Assembly (NCBI GenBank): GCA_910584395.1
Contig: CAJUAS010000032.1
Coordinates: 7,588-17,636, forward strand
Source of the DNA: an uncultured Oscillospiraceae bacterium
Lineage (GTDB): Bacteria > Bacillota > Clostridia > Oscillospirales > Oscillospiraceae
DNA length: 10,049 bases
Reading direction: 5' to 3'
In this document: positions 1 through 5,341 of the stretch, piece after piece
How positions within the stretch are numbered: position 1 is the stretch's first letter
How the letters are laid out: every line of letters begins with the position of its first letter
Made by a program: the position numbers and the translations under genes
The notes under the pieces: generated by a model
Database searches by the model: none
What the model was told of the DNA's origin: nothing
Seen by the model: only the letters and a program-made list of their open reading frames with translations

Positions 1-7
1 GATGTAA

Positions 8-178
8 TCAGCCCTGAGAAATCGCGCCCACGGGGCAGTTGGCAGCGCAGTTGCCGCAGTCGATGCAAGCGCCGGCATCGATGACGTACTGGCCGTCGCC
101 CATGGAGATCGCGCCCACGGGGCAGCCGCCCTCGCAAGTGCCGCAGCTAATGCAGTCACCGCCGATCTTATAAGCCAT
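8..178 (-). CDS. 2[4Fe-4S] bacterial-type ferredoxin (56 aa)
   Basis: A small soluble electron carrier of the clostridial 2[4Fe-4S] type, expected to pass low-potential electrons between cytoplasmic oxidoreductases such as pyruvate:ferredoxin oxidoreductase and hydrogenases; the partners are family knowledge and none is encoded here. Two cysteine motifs are visible: C9-C12-C15 with C19-Pro, and C38-C41-C44 with C48-Pro. In this fold each cluster takes three cysteines from one motif and the fourth from the other. The halves are near copies spaced 29 residues apart, each ending CPVGAIS, and an 18-base stretch is identical at 21-38 and 108-125. The ATG at 178 is chosen because GGAGGTG lies 6 nt upstream and the protein then begins MAYKI, typical of the family; an in-frame start at 226 would add 16 uncharacteristic residues. 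Length matches the family (about 55 aa). It is transcribed divergently from the Clp gene. Confidence 0.95.
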   Translation of the reverse strand: MAYKIGGDCISCGTCEGGCPVGAISMGDGQYVIDAGACIDCGNCAANCPVGAISQG

Positions 179-184
179 TGGAAA

Positions 185-191
185 CACCTCC
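185..191 (-). promoter_or_regulatory. Ribosome binding site that fixes the ferredoxin start
   Basis: The minus strand reads GGAGGTG, 6 nt before the ATG at 178. This supports the 56-aa product over the longer in-frame ORF starting at 226. Confidence 0.85.
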
Positions 192-216
192 GTTCCGTTC
201 CGAATGAGTGCTACAA

Positions 217-234
217 AACAGCACATTTGCTGTT
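217..234. repeat. 7-bp inverted repeat at the predicted ferredoxin transcription start
   Basis: AACAGCA and TGCTGTT are perfect inverted arms around a 4-nt spacer (CATT). With the -10 box at 242-247 on the minus strand, transcription would start near 234-235, so the hairpin would be the first 18 nt of the ferredoxin mRNA. Alternatively, the DNA palindrome could be an operator at the start site. No regulator is identified. Confidence 0.5.
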
Positions 235-241
235 CAAGGTC

Positions 242-270
242 ATTCTACAACAACCACATCAAAAAATCAA
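242..270 (-). promoter_or_regulatory. Sigma-A-type promoter for the ferredoxin gene
   Basis: On the minus strand TTGATT (270-265) is followed, after exactly 17 nt, by TAGAAT (247-242). Each hexamer matches the housekeeping consensus at four or five of six positions with ideal spacing. It predicts a leader of about 57 nt before the ATG at 178. No comparably good promoter for the Clp gene was found on the opposite strand of this intergenic region. Confidence 0.65.
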
Positions 271-336
271 CGATAAATTTTGGAACGGTATACCCGGCCT
301 CCGATTTGGCAAAACTGGAAGGGAACACCCAAACCC

Positions 337-343
337 AAGGAGG
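337..343 (+). promoter_or_regulatory. Ribosome binding site that fixes the Clp ATPase start
   Basis: AAGGAGG lies 6 nt upstream of the ATG at 350. The longer in-frame start at 227 has no such site and would place the ORF across the divergent ferredoxin promoter. Confidence 0.85.
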
Positions 344-349
344 CCGCCT

Positions 350-2209
350 ATGTATCCCGAATCCAGCCGTTATCCCGCCGGGAATCCCTACCAGCCCGCC
401 CGCCAGAACCCGGCCGCCGCCGACACCCGCCTCACCGACCAATTTTCCCGCGACCTCACCGCCATGGCGCGGCTGGGGCAGTTAGACCCTGTGGTAGGCC
501 GGGAAAAGGAGCTGGAGCGGGTGGTGCAGATCCTCTCCCGCCGCACCAAAAACAACCCCGCCCTCATCGGCGAGCCGGGGGTGGGCAAGACCGCCGTGGC
601 CGAGGCGTTGGCGCAGGCCATCGCCGACGGCGCAGTGCCCCCCAGCCTCAAGGGCAAGCGGCTTTTGAGCCTCGACTTGGCCTCCATGGTGGCGGGGACG
701 AAATACCGGGGGGAATTTGAAGAGCGGGTACGCAACATCCTTGCCGAGCTGCGCCGGGCGGGGGACGTGATCCTCTTTCTGGACGAGCTGCACACCGTAG
801 TGGGCGCGGGGAGCGCGGAGGGAGCGATCGACGCGGCCAATCTGCTCAAGCCTGCGCTGGGCCGGGGGGAGCTTCAGGTGTTGGGCGCGACCACCGTCGC
901 CGAATACCGCCGCTACATTGAAAAGGACGCGGCGCTGGAGCGGCGTTTTCAACCGGTCGCCGTCAACGAGCCGACGGCGGCGGAGACCCTGCGTATTTTG
1001 AAGGGCCTGCGCCCCCGCTATGAGGCCCACCACGGCGTTCCCATCCCCGACGCCGCGCTGGAGGCGGCGGTGGAGCTGGCGGGGCGGTATCTGCCCCAGC
1101 GGCGGTTTCCCGACAAGGCGGTGGATCTGATGGACGAGGCCGCCGCCCTCACCCGCACCACCCACCGGGCGGGCAGTCCCTTTCCGTGGCAGCGGGCATG
1201 GAAGGGGGAGGTCACGCCCCAGACCGTGGCAAAGGTGGTGGGGATGTGGACGGGTATTCCCGTGGAGGAGCTGACCTCCGGGGAGCGGACACGGCTGGCG
1301 GGGCTGGAGGGCGACCTGAGGCGGGCGGTGGTGGGCCAGCCCCGCGCCGTCCACGCCGTGGCCCAAGCGGTGCGCCGGGGACGGCTGGGCCTGCAAGACC
1401 CCCGCCGCCCCTCCGGCTCGTTTTTGTTCCTCGGCCCGACAGGGGTGGGCAAGACCCAGCTTTGCCGGGAGCTGGCCCGCGCCCTGTTTGGCAGCGAGGA
1501 GCGGCTGCTGCGGCTGGATATGTCCGAATACACCGACAAGCACACCGCCGCCCGTCTGGTGGGCGCGCCGCCGGGCTATGTGGGCTACGACGACGGGGGC
1601 GTGCTCATTGAAAAGCTCCGCCGCCAGCCGTACAGTCTGGTGCTGTTTGACGAGGTGGAAAAAGCCCACCCCGGCGTGCTGGATCTGCTCCTGCAGATCT
1701 TGGAGGAGGGAACGCTTACCGACGGACAGGGCCGCGTGGCGGATTTCCGAAACGCCGTGGTGGTGCTGACCTCCAATCTGGGGGCGGAGAAGCTGGGGGA
1801 CAAGGCGGTGCCCATGGGCTTTGGCCGGCAGGACGGGGAGCAGCGCCGCCGGGAGGCGGCCCTGAACGCCGCCAAGAGCTTTTTCCGTCCGGAGCTTTTG
1901 GGCCGTCTGGACGAGATCGTCCTCTTTGACCCGCTGGATCTGTCCGCCATGACCGCCATTGCCCGCAGCCTGCTGGCCCAGAGCGCGCGCCGGCTGGAGC
2001 GCCACGGGGTGCGGCTGGAGCTGCCCCCCGGCGAGGTGGAGGCGTTGGCCAGAGAGGCGGCCAAGGCGGGGGAGGGGGCGCGCCCCCTGCGGCGGCTCAT
2101 TGCCAAGGCGGTGGAGGACAAGGCCGCCTGCGCCATTTTAGACGGCGGCCTGCGCCCCGGCGGCTGTCTCTGCCTCAAAATGGAACAAGAAGAAAAAGCC
2201 ATCGTCTAA
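350..2209 (+). CDS. Hsp100/Clp AAA+ ATPase, ClpA/ClpC-like, lacking the N-domain (619 aa)
   Basis: A cytoplasmic ATP-driven protein unfoldase with two AAA+ modules. D1: Walker A GEPGVGKT 74-81, pore loop KYRG 118-121, Walker B ILFLDE 141-146, sensor GATT 179-182, arginine-finger segment LERRF 197-201. D2: Walker A GPTGVGKT 362-369, pore loop GYVGYDDGG 409-417, Walker B LVLFDE 430-435, sensor TSN 474-476, RPELLGR 513-519, sensor-2 GARPLRR 576-582. The two-repeat Clp-N substrate/adaptor domain (about 150 aa in ClpA/ClpC/ClpB) is absent, replaced by a 25-residue Pro/Tyr-rich tail. The region between D1 and D2 is short, with no ClpB-type coiled-coil M-domain. MGF at 489-491 sits where ClpA and ClpC carry the IGL/VGF tripeptide that docks on ClpP, so a protease partner is plausible, though no clpP is present. 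It is not in a ctsR-mcsA-mcsB-clpC operon, so it is probably a stand-alone paralogue. The lipoprotein gene follows 47 nt downstream. A ClpL/ClpE relative cannot be excluded. Confidence 0.92.
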   Translation: MYPESSRYPAGNPYQPARQNPAAADTRLTDQFSRDLTAMARLGQLDPVVGREKELERVVQILSRRTKNNPALIGEPGVGKTAVAEALAQAIADGAVPPSLKGKRLLSLDLASMVAGTKYRGEFEERVRNILAELRRAGDVILFLDELHTVVGAGSAEGAIDAANLLKPALGRGELQVLGATTVAEYRRYIEKDAALERRFQPVAVNEPTAAETLRILKGLRPRYEAHHGVPIPDAALEAAVELAGRYLPQRRFPDKAVDLMDEAAALTRTTHRAGSPFPWQRAWKGEVTPQTVAKVVGMWTGIPVEELTSGERTRLAGLEGDLRRAVVGQPRAVHAVAQAVRRGRLGLQDPRRPSGSFLFLGPTGVGKTQLCRELARALFGSEERLLRLDMSEYTDKHTAARLVGAPPGYVGYDDGGVLIEKLRRQPYSLVLFDEVEKAHPGVLDLLLQILEEGTLTDGQGRVADFRNAVVVLTSNLGAEKLGDKAVPMGFGRQDGEQRRREAALNAAKSFFRPELLGRLDEIVLFDPLDLSAMTAIARSLLAQSARRLERHGVRLELPPGEVEALAREAAKAGEGARPLRRLIAKAVEDKAACAILDGGLRPGGCLCLKMEQEEKAIV

Positions 2210-2256
2210 CCCAACCGTCCCGTAAAAAAACAAACATCCCCAAAGGAGGAAATTGT

Positions 2257-2784
2257 ATGAAGATGATCAAACGAGCGATCCCGCTGGCCCTGACGCTGGC
2301 CCTGCTGCTGTGCGCCTGCGCGCCCAAGCAGCCCCAGACCTCCGGCAAGACCCCGGAGGAATATGCCGAGGCGTACACCTCCGCCATCGAGGGCGCGCGC
2401 AACGACGAGATGAACGAGTACTTCCCCGTGCAGACCAACGCAGGCAGCTTTCCCACCGAGGTGGATAAGGAGATGACCTTCACCGTGCTGGGCTTTACCG
2501 CGGCGGACGCCGACGCCTACGGCATCTCTCTGTCTCTGATGAACGTCAACGCATACGCCATTGTGGCGGTCAAGCCCGCCGAGGGCAAGGAGGAGACGGT
2601 GAAAACGGGACTGGAGAACTATGTGGAGTCCCAAAAGTCGTCCTTTGAAAACTATCTGGAGGATCAGTATGAGATCGCCTCTTCCGCCAAGCTGGACACG
2701 CTGGACGACGGCACGATCCTGCTGGTGATGTCCGAGGGGCAGGAGGAGATCTTTGACTCTATCAAGGATGCGCTGAAGAACTAA
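2257..2784 (+). CDS. DUF4358-like lipoprotein (175 aa)
   Basis: A probable membrane-anchored extracytoplasmic lipoprotein of unknown function. Residues 1-20 form a lipoprotein signal: positive N-terminus (MKMIKR), a Leu/Ala-rich core, then LCAC with C21 the likely lipidated cysteine (C19 is the alternative). A charged linker leads to a small mixed alpha/beta domain, about residues 68-172, containing SLSLMNVNAYAIVAVKP (91-107), which resembles the Firmicutes DUF4358 family as I remember it; no search was possible. The ATG has AAAGGAGG at 2242-2249, 7 nt upstream. It lies 47 nt after the Clp gene with no visible terminator or promoter between, so co-transcription is likely, although the functional link is unknown. 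A strong hairpin terminator follows. Confidence 0.85.
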   Translation: MKMIKRAIPLALTLALLLCACAPKQPQTSGKTPEEYAEAYTSAIEGARNDEMNEYFPVQTNAGSFPTEVDKEMTFTVLGFTAADADAYGISLSLMNVNAYAIVAVKPAEGKEETVKTGLENYVESQKSSFENYLEDQYEIASSAKLDTLDDGTILLVMSEGQEEIFDSIKDALKN

Positions 2785-2802
2785 CGCAGGGACGGACAAA
2801 GG

Positions 2803-2843
2803 GGAAAATGCCATCGGAGGAAGCTCCTCCGATGGCATTTTCC
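2803..2843. terminator. Bidirectional rho-independent terminator, 19-bp perfect stem
   Basis: Arms 2803-2821 and 2825-2843 are perfectly complementary (19 bp) around a 3-nt loop. The stem carries AAAA on the left and TTTT on the right, so on either strand the GC-rich core is followed by a U-run. It lies between the convergent lipoprotein and spoIIE-like genes, only 1 nt beyond the latter's stop codon (TAA at 2847-2845), and should serve both. Confidence 0.9.
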
Positions 2844-2844
2844 G

Positions 2845-4434
2845 TTATACGGCCTCTTTGCGGGAAAGCTCCGAGACGTCGGGGTCGCGGAGGGTGATGC
2901 GGAGGACGAGGGCGGTCTTGTCGTCGGCAGGCGAACCGCCCCGGCTCACCACGGCCTCCGCCAGCGCGGCGGGAGAGCCGTTTTCAAAGTCCATCAGCGC
3001 GGCGCGCAGCCAGCGGTCGTCTCCGTCGTCCTCGTCGAACACCCCGTCGGTGAACAGACCCAGACAGTCCCCCGGGCCGAGACGCACGGGGAACACGTCC
3101 CCCCGGGCGGACTCCCCGGCGGTCAGCCCTGCGGGAAAGCCCTTGCCCCGCAAGGCTCTGACCGTTCCGCCCTGCTTGAGGTAGCTGGGGGCGGAGCCTA
3201 ACTTGTAGAGCGTCCCCGCCCCGGAGCAGAGATCCAGCACCAGAAGATCGACGGTGGAGAAGCCAAGGGCCTCGTCCAGACGCAGGCAAAAGGTCTGATC
3301 CAGCGCTTTCAGAGCGTTTTCGGGGGAAAACCCCGCCTTGAGCAGCCGCTCCAGCAGGTCGATGGCAAGGTCGCTCTCCCGGCGGGCCTCCTGTCCCGAA
3401 CCCATGCCGTCGCAAAGGAGTAAGTAGAGCCGCCCAACCTCGTCCTTGAACCAAGCGCAGGCGTCGCCGGAGACGGCCTCCCCGGCCTTTTTGCGCCCTG
3501 CCACCCCCGCAAGGGCGGAGAGGGTGCAGGCGGGGGAGGTCACCGCCGCCGCCACCGCCCGGGGCAGCTCCGCCGCCGGGTCATACCGGCGGCCGCCCCC
3601 TCCGCGGCGGGGGGTGGGGGCGTGGCGCAGGAGATAGGCATCCAGCGCTTCGTCCATGGCTGCCACAAAGGCGTCCAGCCGGGCGCAGCGGTCACGAAAC
3701 CGCTGGGGCAGCAAGGCGGGGGTGACGGTGCGGGCCTCCACAAGACCCGGCAGGGCGGAATTCAGCAGGTCGCGGGTGTCCTGATACTGGGTCTGCCAGC
3801 ACTGCTCCCGCTGGGCACAGCGCAGGCAGACCCGGTCAGCGGCGCGGTCGTAGATGACGGCGGGGTTTTCCAGCCGCCGGGCGGGGGAGGGGCGGCGCCA
3901 GCGGGCAAGAGCCGTCCGCCCGGCGTGGGTGGCCAGAAAGGTGAGGGCAAATTCCGCCGTCAAAGGAAGAAGGGTGGCGGCGGGATGAAGAGGAAGCTGC
4001 CGCCGCTGGGTGGCAAAGCCCGTCAAAAGGGTGAGGGCCGCCGCGGAAAGGGGCATGAACCACCGCCGCTTGTAGATGGGCAGGTCGTAAAAGGCAAAGC
4101 TCACCGAAAAGACAAGAATGCAGCAGGCGGCATAGCGCAGGGCCGCGTCCAGCCCGCGGCCGGATAAGTACCCGCCCACTGCGCCCAGCAGGGCGGCGAA
4201 GCCCGGCCAGCCCGGGCCGCAGGCGGCCACCCATGCGACCCCCAGCGGCCGGCCGCCGCCACTTAGACGGATCGCCGCCAGAACGACCCCCAGCGCGGCC
4301 CGCCCGCACCACGCCAGCCCCTGCCGCAGAGCCGGGGCGGACAGCGCCCGGCCTGCGGCCTCCCGCAGCCGGGCCGGATACGCCTTGGGGCGTATGGCTC
4401 GGCGTTTTTCGGACGCTCCTTTTCCTTCGGACAT
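2845..4434 (-). CDS. spoIIE: SpoIIE-family PP2C-type serine phosphatase, short form (529 aa)
   Basis: Stage II sporulation protein E homologue. In Bacillus the family dephosphorylates the anti-anti-sigma factor SpoIIAA to release sigma-F in the forespore. Seen here: a basic N-terminus; a hydrophobic region of about four or five segments (roughly 43-58, 63-90, 99-117, 126-141, 151-169); a SpoIIE-typical Cys cluster (C203, C206, C212-Trp); a helical regulatory linker; and a C-terminal PP2C domain, about 300-515. Metal-binding motifs are GDACAWF (D324), CDGMGSG (D342), FTDGVFD (D463) and DDKT (D504/D505), so the phosphatase looks intact. Bacillus SpoIIE is about 827 aa with about ten membrane spans, so the membrane part here is roughly half. 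The ATG at 4434 is chosen because AAGGAGGG lies 6 nt upstream; a 68-residue in-frame extension would read back into sleB and is rejected. A 21-bp-spaced promoter with a Spo0A-like box lies upstream. Another short SpoIIE-like sporulation phosphatase remains possible. Confidence 0.88.
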   Translation of the reverse strand: MSEGKGASEKRRAIRPKAYPARLREAAGRALSAPALRQGLAWCGRAALGVVLAAIRLSGGGRPLGVAWVAACGPGWPGFAALLGAVGGYLSGRGLDAALRYAACCILVFSVSFAFYDLPIYKRRWFMPLSAAALTLLTGFATQRRQLPLHPAATLLPLTAEFALTFLATHAGRTALARWRRPSPARRLENPAVIYDRAADRVCLRCAQREQCWQTQYQDTRDLLNSALPGLVEARTVTPALLPQRFRDRCARLDAFVAAMDEALDAYLLRHAPTPRRGGGGRRYDPAAELPRAVAAAVTSPACTLSALAGVAGRKKAGEAVSGDACAWFKDEVGRLYLLLCDGMGSGQEARRESDLAIDLLERLLKAGFSPENALKALDQTFCLRLDEALGFSTVDLLVLDLCSGAGTLYKLGSAPSYLKQGGTVRALRGKGFPAGLTAGESARGDVFPVRLGPGDCLGLFTDGVFDEDDGDDRWLRAALMDFENGSPAALAEAVVSRGGSPADDKTALVLRITLRDPDVSELSRKEAV

Positions 4435-4440
4435 GACAGT

Positions 4441-4448
4441 CCCTCCTT
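4441..4448 (-). promoter_or_regulatory. Ribosome binding site that fixes the spoIIE-like start
   Basis: The minus strand reads AAGGAGGG, 6 nt before the ATG at 4434. This selects the 529-aa product over the longer open frame. Confidence 0.85.
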
Positions 4449-4473
4449 GGTACAAACTTCCGGTGTTTTGGAG

Positions 4474-4506
4474 AGTATATACCACTTTTCGGAAAAAGAA
4501 TGTCAA
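4474..4506 (-). promoter_or_regulatory. spoIIE-type promoter with 21-bp spacer
   Basis: On the minus strand a perfect TTGACA (4506-4501) and TATACT (4479-4474, five of six) are separated by 21 nt. This is too long for an ordinary sigma-A promoter but is the spacing I recall for the Spo0A-activated Bacillus subtilis spoIIE promoter (spoIIG is similar, with 22). Alternatively, an extended -10, TGgTATATA, lies at a 19-nt spacing. Transcription would start near 4467, giving a leader of about 33 nt. The -35 lies 11 nt beyond the sleB stop codon. Confidence 0.6.
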
Positions 4507-4507
4507 A
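4501..4507. promoter_or_regulatory. Candidate Spo0A box (TGTCAAA) overlapping the spoIIE -35
   Basis: TGTCAAA on the plus strand matches the 0A-box core TGTCRAA with no mismatch. It overlaps the TTGACA -35 of the long-spacer promoter, as 0A boxes do at Bacillus stage II promoters. A flanking CGTCGAT on the minus strand is a poor second match. Seven-base matches are common by chance, so the support comes from position. Confidence 0.5.
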
Positions 4508-4516
4508 TCGACGGGG

Positions 4517-5176
4517 CTAACTGCAAAATCTGTGTTTTCCGATGACCTTGATGAGGGGGCGAGACCAGATCCACGCGGAGGTGGCGGTGTCGGGGTTGAA
4601 GTAGTAGATCGCGCCTCCGGAGGGGTCGCAGCCCCCAAGGGCCTCCTGTGCGGCCCGGCGGGCGGATTCGGACACGGGCTGGTCGATCTGGCCGTCTACC
4701 ATGCAGGTGAACGCCCCCGGCTGGTACACCACCCCCGCCAGCGTGGAGGGGAAGGAGGGGTGCTCGATCCGGTTCAAAATGACCGCCCCCACCGCCACCT
4801 GCCCGGCGTACGGCTCGCCCCGCGCTTCGGCGGAGATGACCCGGGCCAGCAGGGCCACGTCGTGATCCTGCGCGGCCGAGCCGGCGGAGGGGCTGCCCCC
4901 GCTCACGCTCATTCCCAAGGCCCGCAGGGTGTTTGGCCCGACGATGCCGTCTGCGGCCAAGCCGTTCTTTTTCTGGAAGGACACCACCGCCTTGCGCGTC
5001 CCAGAGCCGAAAATGCCGTCTACCTCGCCGCTGTAATAGCCCCAACGCTTCAGCTTGTCCTGAATGGTGCGTACCTGCGCGCCGGTGGAGCCCTGACGGT
5101 AGACGGCGGCGTCTGCGGCGGGGATCGCCAGCAGGAGAACCGCCGACAGGACAAGGCAAAGCCCTCGTTTCCACAT
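4517..5176 (-). CDS. sleB: SleB-type spore cortex-lytic enzyme (219 aa)
   Basis: A germination-specific lytic transglycosylase that degrades muramic-lactam-containing spore cortex; in spore formers it is made in the forespore, exported and kept latent in the spore. The order is: signal peptide 1-23 (basic start, Leu/Ala/Val core, cleavage probably after ADA), peptidoglycan-binding domain 1 at 24-88 (GSTGAQVRTIQDKL, VDGIFGSGTRKAVVSFQ, DGIVGPNTL), a Ser/Gly-rich linker 89-104, and a Hydrolase_2/SleB catalytic domain 105-219. ISAEARGE at 114-121 holds the probable catalytic Glu (E117), with conserved GAVILNR 130-136 and AIYYFNP 189-195. At 219 aa it is shorter than Bacillus SleB (about 305) but complete in domains. 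AAGGAGG at 5184-5190 lies 7 nt before the ATG. No ypeB, its usual Bacillus partner, is adjacent; the spoIIE-like gene follows on the same strand after 82 nt. CwlJ is unlikely because it lacks the binding domain and signal peptide. Confidence 0.93.
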   Translation of the reverse strand: MWKRGLCLVLSAVLLLAIPAADAAVYRQGSTGAQVRTIQDKLKRWGYYSGEVDGIFGSGTRKAVVSFQKKNGLAADGIVGPNTLRALGMSVSGGSPSAGSAAQDHDVALLARVISAEARGEPYAGQVAVGAVILNRIEHPSFPSTLAGVVYQPGAFTCMVDGQIDQPVSESARRAAQEALGGCDPSGGAIYYFNPDTATSAWIWSRPLIKVIGKHRFCS

Positions 5177-5197
5177 AAAAACCCCTCCTTTTTCCGG

Positions 5198-5227
5198 TAG
5201 AGTGCCCAGAACATGGGGATACTATCC
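5198..5227 (-). promoter_or_regulatory. Tentative sigma-G-like promoter for sleB
   Basis: On the minus strand GGATA (5227-5223), an 18-nt spacer and CACTCTA (5204-5198) resemble the forespore sigma-G pattern GHATR-N18-CATNMTA with one mismatch in each box. Forespore expression is expected for sleB. The start would fall near 5191, leaving a very short leader just before the Shine-Dalgarno site, which weakens the call. Confidence 0.3.
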
Positions 5228-5240
5228 CTGTCAAACAGGG
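5216..5240. repeat. Two adjoining palindromes between sleB and the glycosyltransferase gene
   Basis: GGGATA-C-TATCCC (5216-5228) is a perfect 6+1+6 inverted repeat. It shares its last three bases with CCCTGT-CAA-ACAGGG (5226-5240), a 6+3+6 hairpin. The second contains TGTCAAA (5229-5235), a Spo0A-box-like core. Either could be an operator in this divergent promoter region, but neither matches a site I can name with confidence. Confidence 0.45.
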
Positions 5241-5300
5241 GTTTTCAGCAAAACTTTAGAAAGTCTTAATCTTCGGCATAAGGTTTTTGTAAGATTGTCC

Positions 5301-5309
5301 TGTTATGAT
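5301..5309 (+). promoter_or_regulatory. Extended -10 promoter for the glycosyltransferase-flippase operon
   Basis: TGTTATGAT contains the extended -10 TGn followed by TATGAT, five of six to TATAAT. No convincing -35 is present, which an extended -10 can tolerate. It predicts a start near 5316 and a leader of about 26 nt to the ATG at 5342. Confidence 0.45.
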
Positions 5310-5329
5310 ATCCTCAAACCAAATCGAAT

Positions 5330-5336
5330 GAGGTGA
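5330..5336 (+). promoter_or_regulatory. Ribosome binding site that fixes the glycosyltransferase start
   Basis: GAGGTGA is complementary to the 16S 3' end and lies 5 nt before the ATG at 5342. The GTG at 5333, also in frame, lies inside this site and is not a credible start. Confidence 0.75.
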
Positions 5337-5341
5337 CGGAG

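Noticed and set aside
206..213. GAGTGCTA upstream of the Clp gene, resembling half of a CIRCE (HrcA) operator
   Set aside because: The partner half TTAGCACTC is absent at the 9-nt spacing on either side, so an HrcA site is not supported. No CtsR-type repeat of GGTCAAA was found either.
190..288. CCGTTCC (190-196) and GGAACGG (282-288) inverted pair flanking the ferredoxin promoter
   Set aside because: Seven-base arms 85 nt apart are weak evidence and match no operator I know.
287..294. GGTATACC palindrome and TATACC -10-like sequence as a Clp promoter
   Set aside because: No acceptable -35 at 16-18 nt spacing; an 8-bp palindrome alone is expected by chance at this scale.
227..349. Upstream in-frame start (227) adding 41 residues to the Clp ATPase
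   Set aside because: There is no ribosome binding site, the added residues look non-coding, and the stretch covers the divergent ferredoxin promoter. AAGGAGG before the ATG at 350 decides it.
482..2005. Long minus-strand ORF (507 codons) opposite the Clp gene
   Set aside because: A shadow of high-GC coding sequence: low-complexity His/Gly/Gln/Arg-rich translation, no family motifs, while the plus strand carries full AAA+ motifs.
4435..4638. 68-residue N-terminal extension of the spoIIE-like ORF
   Set aside because: It reads antisense-free but out of frame into the end of sleB, crosses the promoter, and is Pro/Ser-rich without family similarity; the ATG at 4434 has a strong ribosome binding site.
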